Positions 1-7,635 of a DNA stretch of 29,578 bases are shown here, in pieces (the first letter of the stretch is position 1; each line of letters starts with the position of its first letter). Source of the DNA: Castellaniella sp034674885 (GTDB lineage: Bacteria > Pseudomonadota > Gammaproteobacteria > Burkholderiales > Burkholderiaceae_B); the NCBI RefSeq assembly GCF_034674885.1, contig NZ_JAUCDS010000033.1:1-29578 (forward strand). Direction: 5' to 3'. The notes beneath the pieces are model-generated. The model made no database searches, was not told where the DNA came from, and saw nothing but the letters and a program-made list of their open reading frames with translations. The translations under genes were made by a program, and so were the position numbers.

Positions 1-54
1 CTGGACGGGGAATATTGCACGGTCGTCCCTTCGGACGCGCTGCTGGGCCTCTAG
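1..54 (+). CDS. C-terminal fragment of an unidentified protein (runs in from left edge)
   Basis: Frame 1 is open from the window edge to a TAG and encodes 17 residues, LDGEYCTVVPSDALLGL. A hairpin lies about 50 bases downstream, as expected at the end of a gene. The fragment is too short to identify, and an open stretch this short could occur by chance. Confidence 0.3.
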   Translation: MDGEYCTVVPSDALLGL

Positions 55-106
55 GTTGGAGGTTTGGCGCAGAGGTTGGCCCGAAGGGCGTGCGCTCCGG
101 GCGGGT

Positions 107-142
107 CGTGCTAGAGATGTCCGTCTGGACATCCCTGGCACG
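107..142. terminator. Hairpin between convergent ends (possible terminator)
   Basis: Two 16-nt arms (107-122 and 127-142) pair around a 4-nt GTCT loop with 14 Watson-Crick pairs, one G-U pair and one mismatch. It lies just past the stop of the reverse-strand IclR gene and after the forward fragment at the window edge. T-runs are weak on both sides (TTT, then TTTT, on the forward side), so function as an intrinsic terminator is likely but not certain. Confidence 0.5.
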
Positions 143-159
143 CCTGTTTCGCCGTTTTC

Positions 160-924
160 TCAGTTCAGTCGCTTTTCGATGGTCTTGAGAGCATGGAGCA
201 GCACGTCGCGCAGCGTTTCCTTGGTGTCCTGGTAGCGCAATGTCGGCAGCGTGATTGCAAGTGTGCATCGGGTGCCGCCGGGGATGGTGAACGCGATGGC
301 CAGAGAGCAGATTCCTTCGGAGTGCTCCTCGTGGTCTGCGGCGATCCCCTGGGTGCGGATTTCCGCCAATTCCTTTTCCAGTCTGGGCCAGGTCGTTATG
401 GTTTTCGCCGTGTATTTTTCGAGCGTCAAGGTTTTCCGGGCGATCTGGAGTTCCGCGGGGCTCAATGAGGCGAGGATGGCTTTACCGCTGGCCGAACAAT
501 GCAGGGGCAGGGTGGTGCCGATCTCGATGATGGAGGTGACGCGTTGGCCGGCGAGGATCCGGTCGACGAAGACGACGTGATCGAACTTGGCAACGCCTAA
601 TGCGACGGTTTCGTCAGTTTCATCAGCCACTGACGACAGGACTGGACGGATCAGTTCGGTGACGGGAAAGCGTGTGGCCGCAGCCAGGGGCAGCAGCATC
701 GGACCGAGCCGGATACGGCCGCCGCTCGTGCCGATGAAGACCAGGGATTCGTCGGACAGCGAGTCGACGATGCGTTGGACCGTCGAGCGGGCGAGGCCAA
801 CCTGTTGCGCCAGGGCGGTGAGAGTCATGCCTTCGGCGTGCTTTTCGAGCATCCGGAGCAGTGCCGCCGCGCGGGCGATGACCTGGATGCCTTGTCTTTC
901 GGCGAGCTGGTTGGCTTCGTTCAT
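160..924 (-). CDS. IclR-family transcriptional regulator (IclR-1)
   Basis: This 254-residue protein has the usual IclR length and two-domain layout. An N-terminal winged helix-turn-helix covers about residues 10-70, with recognition-helix sequence ARSTVQRIVDSL. An effector-binding domain covers about 85-250 and holds the family-typical stretches LPLHCSASGKAILA and EEHSEGICSLA. IclR proteins bind small-molecule effectors, often aromatic or short-chain acids, and repress or activate nearby catabolic genes. The gene is divergent from the alcohol dehydrogenase at 1150. The shared 225-bp gap contains a perfect 16-bp palindrome that recurs at other promoters in the window, making this protein the best candidate for local regulator. 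It is clearly related to the second IclR protein at 21960-22742 and shares the RSTVQRIVD recognition sequence. Family assignment is firm; the effector is unknown. Confidence 0.93.
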   Translation of the reverse strand: MNEANQLAERQGIQVIARAAALLRMLEKHAEGMTLTALAQQVGLARSTVQRIVDSLSDESLVFIGTSGGRIRLGPMLLPLAAATRFPVTELIRPVLSSVADETDETVALGVAKFDHVVFVDRILAGQRVTSIIEIGTTLPLHCSASGKAILASLSPAELQIARKTLTLEKYTAKTITTWPRLEKELAEIRTQGIAADHEEHSEGICSLAIAFTIPGGTRCTLAITLPTLRYQDTKETLRDVLLHALKTIEKRLN

Positions 925-994
925 TGTGTTTCCGGCCGGACGATTAGGCAGTACGCATGCATCGCGTCCGGACGTGAGCGTAACTATCCGGGTA

Positions 995-1039
995 CGGTGT
1001 CATTGTACTGATGCTCAATACAATTGTATTGTAGTATGG
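995..1039. promoter_or_regulatory. Operator P: perfect palindrome plus weaker upstream copy
   Basis: CAATACAATTGTATTG at 1016-1031 is a perfect 16-bp inverted repeat, followed by TAGTATGG (1032-1039). A weaker copy, CGGTGT-CATT-GTACTG (995-1010), lies 21 bp away centre to centre, about two helical turns. The site sits between the divergent IclR-1 and alcohol dehydrogenase genes. The same arrangement recurs at 2292, 9514, 18265 and 29122. Function as an IclR operator is inferred. Confidence 0.7.
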
Positions 1040-1149
1040 TTATTTCTGCTTTTGCTATCCGTCGGGCCGCCGACCTTCACACGCGGGTCTTCCATGCCAC
1101 GAAGCCTGGTTGGCCACGAAACCAACTTTGTGCTGATGATGGTGATGAC

Positions 1150-2205
1150 ATGAAATGTGCAGTCTATTACGGTCCGAGAGATGTACGGCTGGAGGACCGT
1201 CCGATTCCCGAGCCGGGGTCGGGACAATTGCTCGTCAGGGTCGATTATGTGGGAATCTGCGGCACCGATGTGCATAGCTACCAGATGGCGGGCATCATTT
1301 CTCCGGTCCGCGTGCTCGGGCACGAAACGGTGGGTACTGTCGTGCGGATTGGTTCAGGCGTCAAGGAGTTTGCCGTGGGAGATCAGATACTCTGCGGCCC
1401 GCCGACGCGTTGTCGTGAAAACTGTCCGTCGTGCCGGCGAGGAGAGACCAACATCTGCATCAACGGCTTTCCGCGCACGGCCGGCATCGGGGAACTGGAC
1501 GGTGGCTATGCCGAGTACCTGCTGGTCAATGATGTCCGGCACACGATGCTGATCAAGGTGCCGGCCGGCGTGAATGCCCGTGAAGCAGTGCTGTTCGATG
1601 TGGTGTGCGTGGCCTTTCATGGCATCCGGAAATCGCGCTTCAGGTTGGGCGACAATGTGGTGATCAGCGGCGGTGGGAGCATCGGGCTGTCGGCGATCGC
1701 ATTGCTCAAGCTGGCGGGGGCGAACAAAATCATCGCCCTCGAAGTCGCCGAGGACAAGCACGACATCATGAGAGCCTATGGCGCGGACTATGTGCTCAAC
1801 CCGAAACGATTCGATGACGTTGGTGCGAAAATCCGCGACATCCTGGGCACCGGGGTCGGCGCCGACGTGGTGTTCGAGTGCGTTGGCCGGGCCGACTCCC
1901 TGGAAACCTGTGTCATGCAATGCGTCCGGCCGGGGGGCCAGGTCATGCTGATCGGTGCGGGTGGAGAGCCCCTGTCGCTGGCTACGGCGCGTTTCGTCCC
2001 GCATGAGATCGATCTGCAGTGCTCCTTCGTCTATACCGAGGACGAGGTCCGCACCTACCTGGAATTGATGGCGGTGGGCAAGATCGATTTCAGCACCCTG
2101 GTGACGGACGTGATCCACCTCGAGGATTGCGTCGAGCGGGGCCTGGAGCGTCTGTCCAGGCCGGGTAATGGGCAGATCAAGATCCTGATCGCGCCCTCGG
2201 CCTGA
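1150..2205 (+). CDS. Zinc-dependent medium-chain alcohol dehydrogenase
   Basis: This 351-residue MDR-superfamily enzyme should oxidise an alcohol to a ketone or aldehyde with NAD(P)+ in the cytoplasm. Catalytic-zinc residues are visible: C37 in GICGTD and H58-E59 in GHE. The structural-zinc lobe has four cysteines, C88, C92, C95 and C103, with spacing x3-x2-x7 where x2-x2-x7 is more usual. The Rossmann motif GGGSIGL lies at about 174-180. I chose the ATG at 1150 because MKCAVYYGPRDVRLE is a standard N-terminus for this family; the frame is open upstream but that part is not family-like. No strong Shine-Dalgarno precedes it. It resembles sorbitol/threonine-type dehydrogenases, but substrate cannot be assigned. 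Operator P lies upstream and a terminator-like hairpin follows. Confidence 0.92.
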   Translation: MKCAVYYGPRDVRLEDRPIPEPGSGQLLVRVDYVGICGTDVHSYQMAGIISPVRVLGHETVGTVVRIGSGVKEFAVGDQILCGPPTRCRENCPSCRRGETNICINGFPRTAGIGELDGGYAEYLLVNDVRHTMLIKVPAGVNAREAVLFDVVCVAFHGIRKSRFRLGDNVVISGGGSIGLSAIALLKLAGANKIIALEVAEDKHDIMRAYGADYVLNPKRFDDVGAKIRDILGTGVGADVVFECVGRADSLETCVMQCVRPGGQVMLIGAGGEPLSLATARFVPHEIDLQCSFVYTEDEVRTYLELMAVGKIDFSTLVTDVIHLEDCVERGLERLSRPGNGQIKILIAPSA

Positions 2206-2237
2206 CGCACCGGCAAGCCCGGAGAGACCATGGCACT

Positions 2238-2278
2238 AATAGGGATGCCTTCCCGGAGAGGCCAGGGTATCCCTTATT
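2238..2278 (+). terminator. Terminator after the alcohol dehydrogenase gene
   Basis: AATAGGGATGCC (2238-2249) pairs with GGTATCCCTTATT (2266-2278) with one bulged base and one G-U pair. The 3' arm ends in a T-rich stretch. It separates the alcohol dehydrogenase from the MFS promoter. Confidence 0.6.
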
Positions 2279-2291
2279 CTTGATAAAAAAA

Positions 2292-2321
2292 CAATACAAA
2301 TGTACCGTATAGCGGTATATT
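2292..2321. promoter_or_regulatory. Operator A upstream of the MFS/YitT operon
   Basis: CAATAC-AAAT-GTACCG (2292-2307) is followed by TATAGCGG, matching the recurrent operator. TACCG-TATAG-CGGTA (2303-2317) forms a second, overlapping perfect inverted repeat. A possible -10 element, TATATT, lies at 2316-2321. No convincing -35 is visible, so the promoter itself is tentative. Confidence 0.65.
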
Positions 2322-2375
2322 GGCGAGTATTCCAATCATCAATGGGCCGCATCGAGCCTTCTATGGAGACAAACC

Positions 2376-3620
2376 ATGATTCCTGCCGGCAGCCGCCCCG
2401 CGCCAGCGTCCGCGCCAATGCGCACGCCCCGGGCCATCCACGCGTTCATCCTGCTCGTCGCCAGCGGCCTGTCGGTCCTGGTGACGGCAATTCTCGGCCC
2501 GAGCCTGCCCCAGATGCAGGCGCATTTCTCCGACGTGCCCAATGCCGACTACTGGGTGCCGATGACGATGACGCTGCCGCTGCTGGTCATGGCTTTGTGC
2601 AGCATCTTCGCCGGCGCGCTGGCCGACCGGATCGGGCGCAAGCCGCTGATGGTCTGGGCCACCGGCCTGTACGCGGTGGTCGGCGTGGCGCCGATGGTGC
2701 TCGATTCGTTTTCGCTCATCGTCGCCAGCCGCGCGGTGATCGGCATGTGCGAGGCCATCATCATGACCACCAGCACGACGATGATCGGTGACTATTACAG
2801 CGGCGGGCGGCGGGAGAAGTTCATGTCGCTGCAGACCACGGTGGCGGCGGGTTCGGCGGTGTTCCTCAACATGCTGGGCGGCATGCTCGGCGGCGTCGGC
2901 TGGCGGGCGCCCTATGCGATCTACGGGGTCGCGCTGCTGCTCATGCCGCTGATGGCCTATTACCTGTGGGACACGAAGGCGGGCCGCTCGGCCGGCGATG
3001 CCGCCGCGCCGGTCCAGGACGAGCCAGGGATCCGCTTCCGCCCGTTGCTGCTGCTCGGGATCTGCGCAATCGCCTTCCTCGTGGGCCTGGTGTTCCTGAT
3101 GGTGCCGATCCATGGCGCCTACCTGATGGAGGCCATTGGCGTGGAGTCCGCCGGCGCGATCGGGATCGCGATGGCGTTCAACAGCGTCGGGGTGGTGGCG
3201 GGGACGCTGGTCTTCGGCTGGATCGTCGCGCCGCGCCTGCGGGTGCCCGCGCAGTTGGCCCTTGCCGTCGCGATTGCCGCCATCGGTTTCCTGATGATGG
3301 CTTCGGCCGGCGATTACTGGGCGCTGACGGCCGGGGTGATGGTCAACGGCTTCGGTGCCGGCCTGCTGCTGCCGACCATGGTGACCTGGAACATGCGCGA
3401 ACTGCCGTTCTCCCGCCGCGGCTTTGGCAGTGGCGCGTTCATCTCGTGCCAGATGTTCGGCATGTTCGTCAATCCGGTCCTGGTGGTCTACTTCTCTCAC
3501 CATGCCGGCGGCCGGGCCGGGGTGATCGGGCTGATCGGCATGGCCATGGGAGGGCTGGCGCTGATCGCGCTGCTCTCCGGCTGCTTCTGCCGCCGGCGCA
3601 TCGTCGGACACGCCGCCTGA
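2376..3620 (+). CDS. MFS transporter
   Basis: This 414-residue protein has about 12 hydrophobic segments and the Major Facilitator motif A as GALADRIGRKPLM, after the second segment. A hydrophilic central loop (about residues 205-220, including AAAPVQDEPG) divides the two six-helix halves. The start is supported by GGAGAC 5 nt upstream of the ATG. MFS proteins of this size are usually proton-coupled importers or exporters; direction and substrate cannot be read from sequence. Operator A is upstream, and a YitT-type membrane protein follows after 19 bases, so the two are probably co-transcribed. Its place in the putative regulon suggests transport of the island's substrate or a product. Confidence 0.92.
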   Translation: MIPAGSRPAPASAPMRTPRAIHAFILLVASGLSVLVTAILGPSLPQMQAHFSDVPNADYWVPMTMTLPLLVMALCSIFAGALADRIGRKPLMVWATGLYAVVGVAPMVLDSFSLIVASRAVIGMCEAIIMTTSTTMIGDYYSGGRREKFMSLQTTVAAGSAVFLNMLGGMLGGVGWRAPYAIYGVALLLMPLMAYYLWDTKAGRSAGDAAAPVQDEPGIRFRPLLLLGICAIAFLVGLVFLMVPIHGAYLMEAIGVESAGAIGIAMAFNSVGVVAGTLVFGWIVAPRLRVPAQLALAVAIAAIGFLMMASAGDYWALTAGVMVNGFGAGLLLPTMVTWNMRELPFSRRGFGSGAFISCQMFGMFVNPVLVVYFSHHAGGRAGVIGLIGMAMGGLALIALLSGCFCRRRIVGHAA

Positions 3621-3639
3621 CGGCGCCCAGGAGACAGCA

Positions 3640-4494
3640 ATGCCGCGCTTGGCCCGTCATCTGTGTCATGGCGCCGCTGGTTCCTTCCTGGTGGCCCTGG
3701 CTGTGGTCGTGTTTCTGTCGCCCAACCAGATCGCCACCGGGGGGCCGCCGGGCATTGCGATCATCCTGTTCCATCTCTACGGGATCAATCAGGGGGCGAC
3801 GCTGTTCGTGATCAATGCCGTGCTGCTGATCGTGGGCGCGCGCCTGTTGGGCGGCGGTTACCTGTTGCGGACCGCCTATGCCATCGCTTGCACGGCGATT
3901 TTCATGGAATTGCTGACATGGGCGATGCCCGATCCGGCCGTGACCGACGCCCCCCTGCTCAACGCGCTGTATGGGGGCAGCCTGGTGGGCGCCGGCCTGG
4001 CTCTGGTCTACATGGGGGAGGCGGCGGCGGGCGGCTGGAGCCTGCTGGCGCGCGTCATCGCCAATCGTCTGCGCCTGCCGGTCGGCCAGGTGATCCTCGC
4101 ATTGGACGCGGGCGTCATCCTGGCTTCGGCGATCGCCTTTCGCGACATCGAGTCGTCGCTCTGGGCCGGGATCGGCGTCTATGTCACCGGGCTGGTGGTC
4201 GATCTCGCGCTGACCGGGCGGGTGCGCAGCAAGATGGTCCAGATCTCGACTCGAATGAGCGGCGCGGATCTGGCCGCGAGACTCGCGTCGGAGCTGTCCG
4301 AAAGCGGTGCGATGGTCCATTGCAGCACGCTGAGGGACATGGCTGGCCGTGATCTGATGCTGTTCGTGGCGGATGCCTCCCAGGTCGGAAAATTGAGTGG
4401 GATCGTGCATGCCGCAGATCCCGAGGCGCGCATCGCGATCCTGGACGCCGCTGAATTTCTCGTCGGCGCCGCGCAGCCGTTGCCGGACAAATGA
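3640..4494 (+). CDS. YitT-family membrane protein (DUF161/DUF2179 type)
   Basis: This 284-residue protein has about five or six transmembrane segments in the first 190 residues, including the family-typical region NQIATGGPPGIAIILFHLYG. A soluble C-terminal domain (about 200-280) resembles DUF2179, which is normal YitT architecture. A good Shine-Dalgarno (AGGAGAC) precedes the ATG. YitT proteins are widespread but poorly characterised; transport or membrane-linked sensing has been suggested, with no secure function. Close spacing to the MFS gene suggests one operon. The gene converges on the reverse-strand PhlG-like gene with a GC-rich hairpin between. Family call good, function unknown. Confidence 0.8.
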   Translation: MPRLARHLCHGAAGSFLVALAVVVFLSPNQIATGGPPGIAIILFHLYGINQGATLFVINAVLLIVGARLLGGGYLLRTAYAIACTAIFMELLTWAMPDPAVTDAPLLNALYGGSLVGAGLALVYMGEAAAGGWSLLARVIANRLRLPVGQVILALDAGVILASAIAFRDIESSLWAGIGVYVTGLVVDLALTGRVRSKMVQISTRMSGADLAARLASELSESGAMVHCSTLRDMAGRDLMLFVADASQVGKLSGIVHAADPEARIAILDAAEFLVGAAQPLPDK

Positions 4495-4527
4495 GCGGCG
4501 GGGCGTGCGGCGCCCGCGTCCCGCCGC
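4495..4527. terminator. GC-rich hairpin between convergent genes
   Basis: GCGGCGGG (4495-4502) and CCCGCCGC (4520-4527) form a perfect 8-bp stem, and the intervening GC-rich sequence can pair further. It fills the short gap between the YitT stop and the end of the reverse-strand PhlG-like gene. No T-run follows on either strand, so bidirectional terminator function is an inference from position. Confidence 0.45.
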
Positions 4528-4533
4528 GGCCGG

Positions 4534-5154
4534 TTACTTGATGTGGCGGTAGACGGCGTCCCGTCCCTTGCCGTCGACCGAAAGATCGGCGAAAGGATTC
4601 CGGCGGGTATCGGTGACGACTTTGTACAGCGTGTGCAGCTGGGGCAGGAAATGCCCCCAGTTGCCGATTTCCTGGGCGCAGTGGGCTGCCCAGATCCTGC
4701 CGTCTTCGGGGGTTTCCTTGCGGCGGGTGCCGATGCCCGAGGATTTCCCGACGACACCCGAGTCGGTCTTTTGCCATTGATGGATCCGGTAGCCCATGGG
4801 GTCGGGGTTGACCAGGCATTCCTCGCCCAGACCGAGTCCGGCGACGATCACGACGTGCTCGTAGACGAGATAGTCGCGGACTTCGGCGGGCACATCTTCG
4901 AGCTTTTCGAAGCGGATGTAGAGGTTCTGGCGGCGGCCGTCGTCCCAGGTCTGGGGTGCGATGTGGATCGAGCCGATGGGATTGCCGTGTTGCGGCGGAA
5001 CGGCCCATTCCAGGGGTTCGTGCTGTTCCGGATGCCACAGGATGAAGCCTTTCTCCATGTTGCTCCAGAACCAGTCGATCATGTGCGCGGTCACGCCCTC
5101 GTGCTCCCAGTCGATGTGGGTGCCCATGGCGTCCTGGCTGACGGTGTATTTCAT
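4534..5154 (-). CDS. PhlG/DAPG-hydrolase-like protein (short form)
   Basis: This 206-residue protein resembles the 2,4-diacetylphloroglucinol hydrolase (PhlG)/phloretin hydrolase family, zinc enzymes that cleave a C-C bond next to a carbonyl. Family-like features are MIDWFWSNM followed by WHPEQH (His41, His45), and an HxxxE pair in HCAQE (His158, Glu162), matching the His and Glu metal-ligand pattern known for PhlG. It is much shorter than the roughly 290 residues of PhlG, so it may be a compact subfamily. AGGA lies upstream of the ATG. The gene starts 2 bases after the EthD-protein stop, so the two are translationally close and probably functionally linked. A retro-Claisen type cleavage of an acyl or cyclic diketone is a reasonable hypothesis. 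Family assignment comes from motif recall and is moderate. Confidence 0.6.
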   Translation of the reverse strand: MKYTVSQDAMGTHIDWEHEGVTAHMIDWFWSNMEKGFILWHPEQHEPLEWAVPPQHGNPIGSIHIAPQTWDDGRRQNLYIRFEKLEDVPAEVRDYLVYEHVVIVAGLGLGEECLVNPDPMGYRIHQWQKTDSGVVGKSSGIGTRRKETPEDGRIWAAHCAQEIGNWGHFLPQLHTLYKVVTDTRRNPFADLSVDGKGRDAVYRHIK

Positions 5155-5156
5155 GG

Positions 5157-6017
5157 CTAGTCCTTTGAGGAGGATTTCGTAGGAATGTTCCAGTCGCGAA
5201 ACCCCTGGCGGAAAATCGCGGCTTCGAGGCTGTTCGGATCGTGGATGGCGGCGGGCGGGCTGCTTTTCTCGCCGAGCGTATAGTCGTAGATCACCCGTTC
5301 CGTGGTGACCATCGAGAACGTTTCGCCGGCGTCTATGAACTCGGCTTCGCTGTTGCGGATCGCATCGTGGATGCGCGGGTTGCGGCGCATCTGTGCGAGA
5401 TCGTCCAGGCTGTCGAACCAGAACTCCTCGACGCCATCGTAGGCGTTGACGCTGCCGTGGGCGAAGATGCTGCCGGCGAAGAAGTCCCGATCGAATTCAT
5501 GTTGAGGGTTTTGCACGTACTTGCGCAGCAGGCCTTTTTCCGTGGCGGCCAGCACGGCCGGGGCATGCCGTTCACGCCAGTGGCGGTTGAAGGCCTCGAG
5601 GGAAATGCCTGGCTTGCGTTTGAGGAAATGGATCAGTTTGACGCCGCTGGCGTCGAACCCCTCGTCCTGGTGGATGACCGTGCCCTCGGTCAGCATGAGG
5701 ACGAATTCCTGGTCGCCGAACACGTGCGGCTGCATGCGCTGGACGTAATCCTGGGCATGGGTGGAGCCGAGCATGCTGTCGATGCCCTCCAGCCAGTGAT
5801 CGGCCATGTTGTCCCATTCCATCGGAGACAGCGGGTGGATCAGCATGTCGTCGGTGATCCCTGAAATCGAATAATGCTGGACGTAGCGCTTGAATGTCTT
5901 GCCTACGACGGATGGGGTCGTGATCATCAGGGCGACGTGGATGATGCCCCATTCGTAGAAATAGCGCTCCTGCGTGTCCTCCCGCTTGCGGCGGGCGGCG
6001 ATGATGAACTTGATCAT
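5157..6017 (-). CDS. EthD-domain protein
   Basis: This 286-residue protein has a ferredoxin-like EthD-type region at about 125-225, with SGVKLIHFLKRKPGISLEAF and the family-typical NRHWRERHAPAV. The N-terminal half (MIKFIIAARRKREDT...) looks like a second, diverged alpha-beta copy, so a tandem dimeric-barrel layout is likely. EthD proteins are small and accompany catabolic oxygenases or lyases; some dimeric alpha-beta barrel relatives are themselves enzymes. AGGAGAC lies upstream of the ATG. It is followed after 2 bases by the PhlG-like gene and preceded by a broken EthD-like remnant. No operator is visible directly upstream; expression may come from read-through past the terminator at 6225 or from an unseen promoter. 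Confidence 0.75.
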   Translation of the reverse strand: MIKFIIAARRKREDTQERYFYEWGIIHVALMITTPSVVGKTFKRYVQHYSISGITDDMLIHPLSPMEWDNMADHWLEGIDSMLGSTHAQDYVQRMQPHVFGDQEFVLMLTEGTVIHQDEGFDASGVKLIHFLKRKPGISLEAFNRHWRERHAPAVLAATEKGLLRKYVQNPQHEFDRDFFAGSIFAHGSVNAYDGVEEFWFDSLDDLAQMRRNPRIHDAIRNSEAEFIDAGETFSMVTTERVIYDYTLGEKSSPPAAIHDPNSLEAAIFRQGFRDWNIPTKSSSKD

Positions 6018-6051
6018 GAAATGTCTCCTGGTTTGTCATGGGGGTGGCTTG

Positions 6052-6197
6052 TTATGGGGGCGGCGCCTCGATCAGCGCGGTATGCCAGGCGGCGAACGAC
6101 GGATACCAGAGCTCGACCAGTCGATCCCAGGCATGCAGGATACTTTCGTGGCGATGTGGTCCATGGGGATGTCGTGGATGACGACGCTCTTGAGCAT
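6052..6197 (-). pseudogene. Frameshifted remnant of a small EthD-like gene
   Basis: From an ATG at 6197 the frame reads MLKSVVIHDIPMDHIATKV and onward, resembling the N-terminus of short EthD-type proteins. A one-base shift is then needed near residue 26 to continue as LVELWYPSFAAWHTALIEAP to a TAA at 6052-6054. The distance from ATG to the last stop base is 146 nt, not a multiple of three, consistent with a single-base deletion. The region lies directly upstream of an intact EthD gene and after the DUF1329 terminator. Even with the shift repaired, about 48 codons would be shorter than a complete EthD protein. A sequencing error or non-coding spacer remains possible. Confidence 0.45.
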
Positions 6198-6224
6198 GGG
6201 GCTGATTCTGGATGGGCTGAGAAA

Positions 6225-6258
6225 AACACCCCCTTGCCTTTGGCGGCAAGGGGGTGTT
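6225..6258 (-). terminator. Strong intrinsic terminator after the DUF1329 gene
   Basis: AACACCCCCTTGCC (6225-6238) and GGCAAGGGGGTGTT (6245-6258) form a perfect 14-bp stem with a 6-nt loop. On the reverse strand the hairpin ends in TTTTT, a classical Rho-independent layout. It lies 6 bases past the DUF1329 stop and separates the DUF1302/DUF1329 pair from the EthD/PhlG-like genes. Confidence 0.92.
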
Positions 6259-6264
6259 CGATAC

Positions 6265-7620
6265 CTAGCGTACGCCTTCTCCGGCCATGGCTTCGGGCGT
6301 GAAGACCGTGTCGTCGTAACGCGGCATGATCTTGTACTGCTCCCGGGCATCGTTCAGGATGGAGTCGTAGTACCAGGCTCCGGACAGCAGGTCATAGAAG
6401 CCGAACACCATGGGGGGCGCGGTGGCGGGCAGGTCGGGCATCACGATCGGCATCGAGAAGCCCATTTGCCAGAGCTGGCCGTTGGCGTCCCAGTGATCCG
6501 CGAGCGTGGCGACCCACGTGTCCTCGTCCACGTAGTAGCGGCGCTTGGGCGACTGGTGGCGAACGCCCGGCGCGACGGTGGCCTCGACGACCCAGACCCG
6601 GTGTTTCTCCCAACGCACGTCGTCCGGGTTGAGATGGTGCGGCAGCAGCACGTCTTTAAGAGAACGCTGCAGCGAGCGGTTGGTGTTGTATGGAATGATC
6701 ATTTCCTTCTTGCCGAGGATCTTCCATTCGAACCGGTCGAGACGTCCGTTGAACACGTTGGTCTGGTCGAACATCGCAACCCCCGCGCTGGCCGCCGACG
6801 GGGTGTCGCAGCAGGCGTTCGGCAGTTTGCGGACCCGGCGTTGCCCGGTCAGGTAGACCCAGGTCTGGGAGTTGTCCGGATTGAGTGTCTCGCGGCCCAC
6901 GATGGCCTCGCCTGCGCGGATCGGAGGACCGTAGTTCATCATGCGGATCAGCCAGAACGCCCCCTTGAACGTTTCGGGGGACCCGTCCTCGAAGTAGTAG
7001 GGCATCTGGAAGTCGCTGGACGAGAAGACCGTCGGGACGTGCTTGCCGTCGCCGGTGCCCTGCATGCCGCGGACGTCGACGTGGAAGGAAGTTCCACGCC
7101 AGTGCAGCAGATGATTCCACATGACCTCGGCGCCCGTCTTGGGGATGGGAAAGGGGATGCCGCCGTAGGCGCCTTCGAGCGTATTGCCGTTGATGTGGGC
7201 ACGGGTCGCGTTCTTGAAGGTATTGTCGTAGACCCATTGCGGCGCGGCTGCGGTGCGGTGGGTCGGATAGACGTCGACGCGGTAGCTGTCCGGGTACTTC
7301 TTGATCAGCGCCTTGACGCCTTCGGACAGCTGGTCGGCATATTGGTCGACGTTCTGAGCCGAGATCGAGAAGAGGGGCTTCTCACTCGCGAAGGGGTCGG
7401 GGCGCCGTCCGCCGTTCTTGAAGCCGGGCAGCGGGGTGGTGTAGCCGCCCGTCCAGGCGGGGATGGAGCCGTCCTGGTTGCCGGCCTTTTCCGCGCCGAA
7501 CGGGGTGAGCTCGGTCTTGAGTTTTGCCGCCTCTTCGGGGGAGACCGCCGCCATCGACTGCGAGCCGATGAGCGTCGTCCCGAGCACAGCAGCCATTGCA
7601 AGTGCAAGTTTCAAATTCAT
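6265..7620 (-). CDS. DUF1329 family periplasmic protein
   Basis: This 451-residue protein has a signal peptide (MNLKLALAMAAVLGTTLIG, cleavage probably after SMAA) followed by the DUF1329 hallmark VSPEEAAKLKTELTPFGAEKAGN...IPAWTGG. Family length is usually about 450. DUF1329 proteins are predicted periplasmic or outer-membrane-associated LolA/LolB-like lipid-binding folds and are routinely encoded next to DUF1302 proteins. AGGAG precedes the ATG. It lies 15 bases downstream of the DUF1302 gene and is followed at once by a strong terminator, so the two form a bicistronic unit. A role in moving a hydrophobic compound between outer and inner membrane, with the RND protein at 19441, is inferred from repeated family co-occurrence. 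Confidence 0.93.
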   Translation of the reverse strand: MNLKLALAMAAVLGTTLIGSQSMAAVSPEEAAKLKTELTPFGAEKAGNQDGSIPAWTGGYTTPLPGFKNGGRRPDPFASEKPLFSISAQNVDQYADQLSEGVKALIKKYPDSYRVDVYPTHRTAAAPQWVYDNTFKNATRAHINGNTLEGAYGGIPFPIPKTGAEVMWNHLLHWRGTSFHVDVRGMQGTGDGKHVPTVFSSSDFQMPYYFEDGSPETFKGAFWLIRMMNYGPPIRAGEAIVGRETLNPDNSQTWVYLTGQRRVRKLPNACCDTPSAASAGVAMFDQTNVFNGRLDRFEWKILGKKEMIIPYNTNRSLQRSLKDVLLPHHLNPDDVRWEKHRVWVVEATVAPGVRHQSPKRRYYVDEDTWVATLADHWDANGQLWQMGFSMPIVMPDLPATAPPMVFGFYDLLSGAWYYDSILNDAREQYKIMPRYDDTVFTPEAMAGEGVR

Positions 7621-7635
7621 GCTTGACTCCTGATA

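Noticed and set aside
5974..7626. Long open forward frame (about 550 codons) antisense to DUF1329
   Set aside because: It mirrors the reverse gene's codon pattern in GC-rich DNA, has no recognisable domain, and runs through a perfect terminator hairpin.
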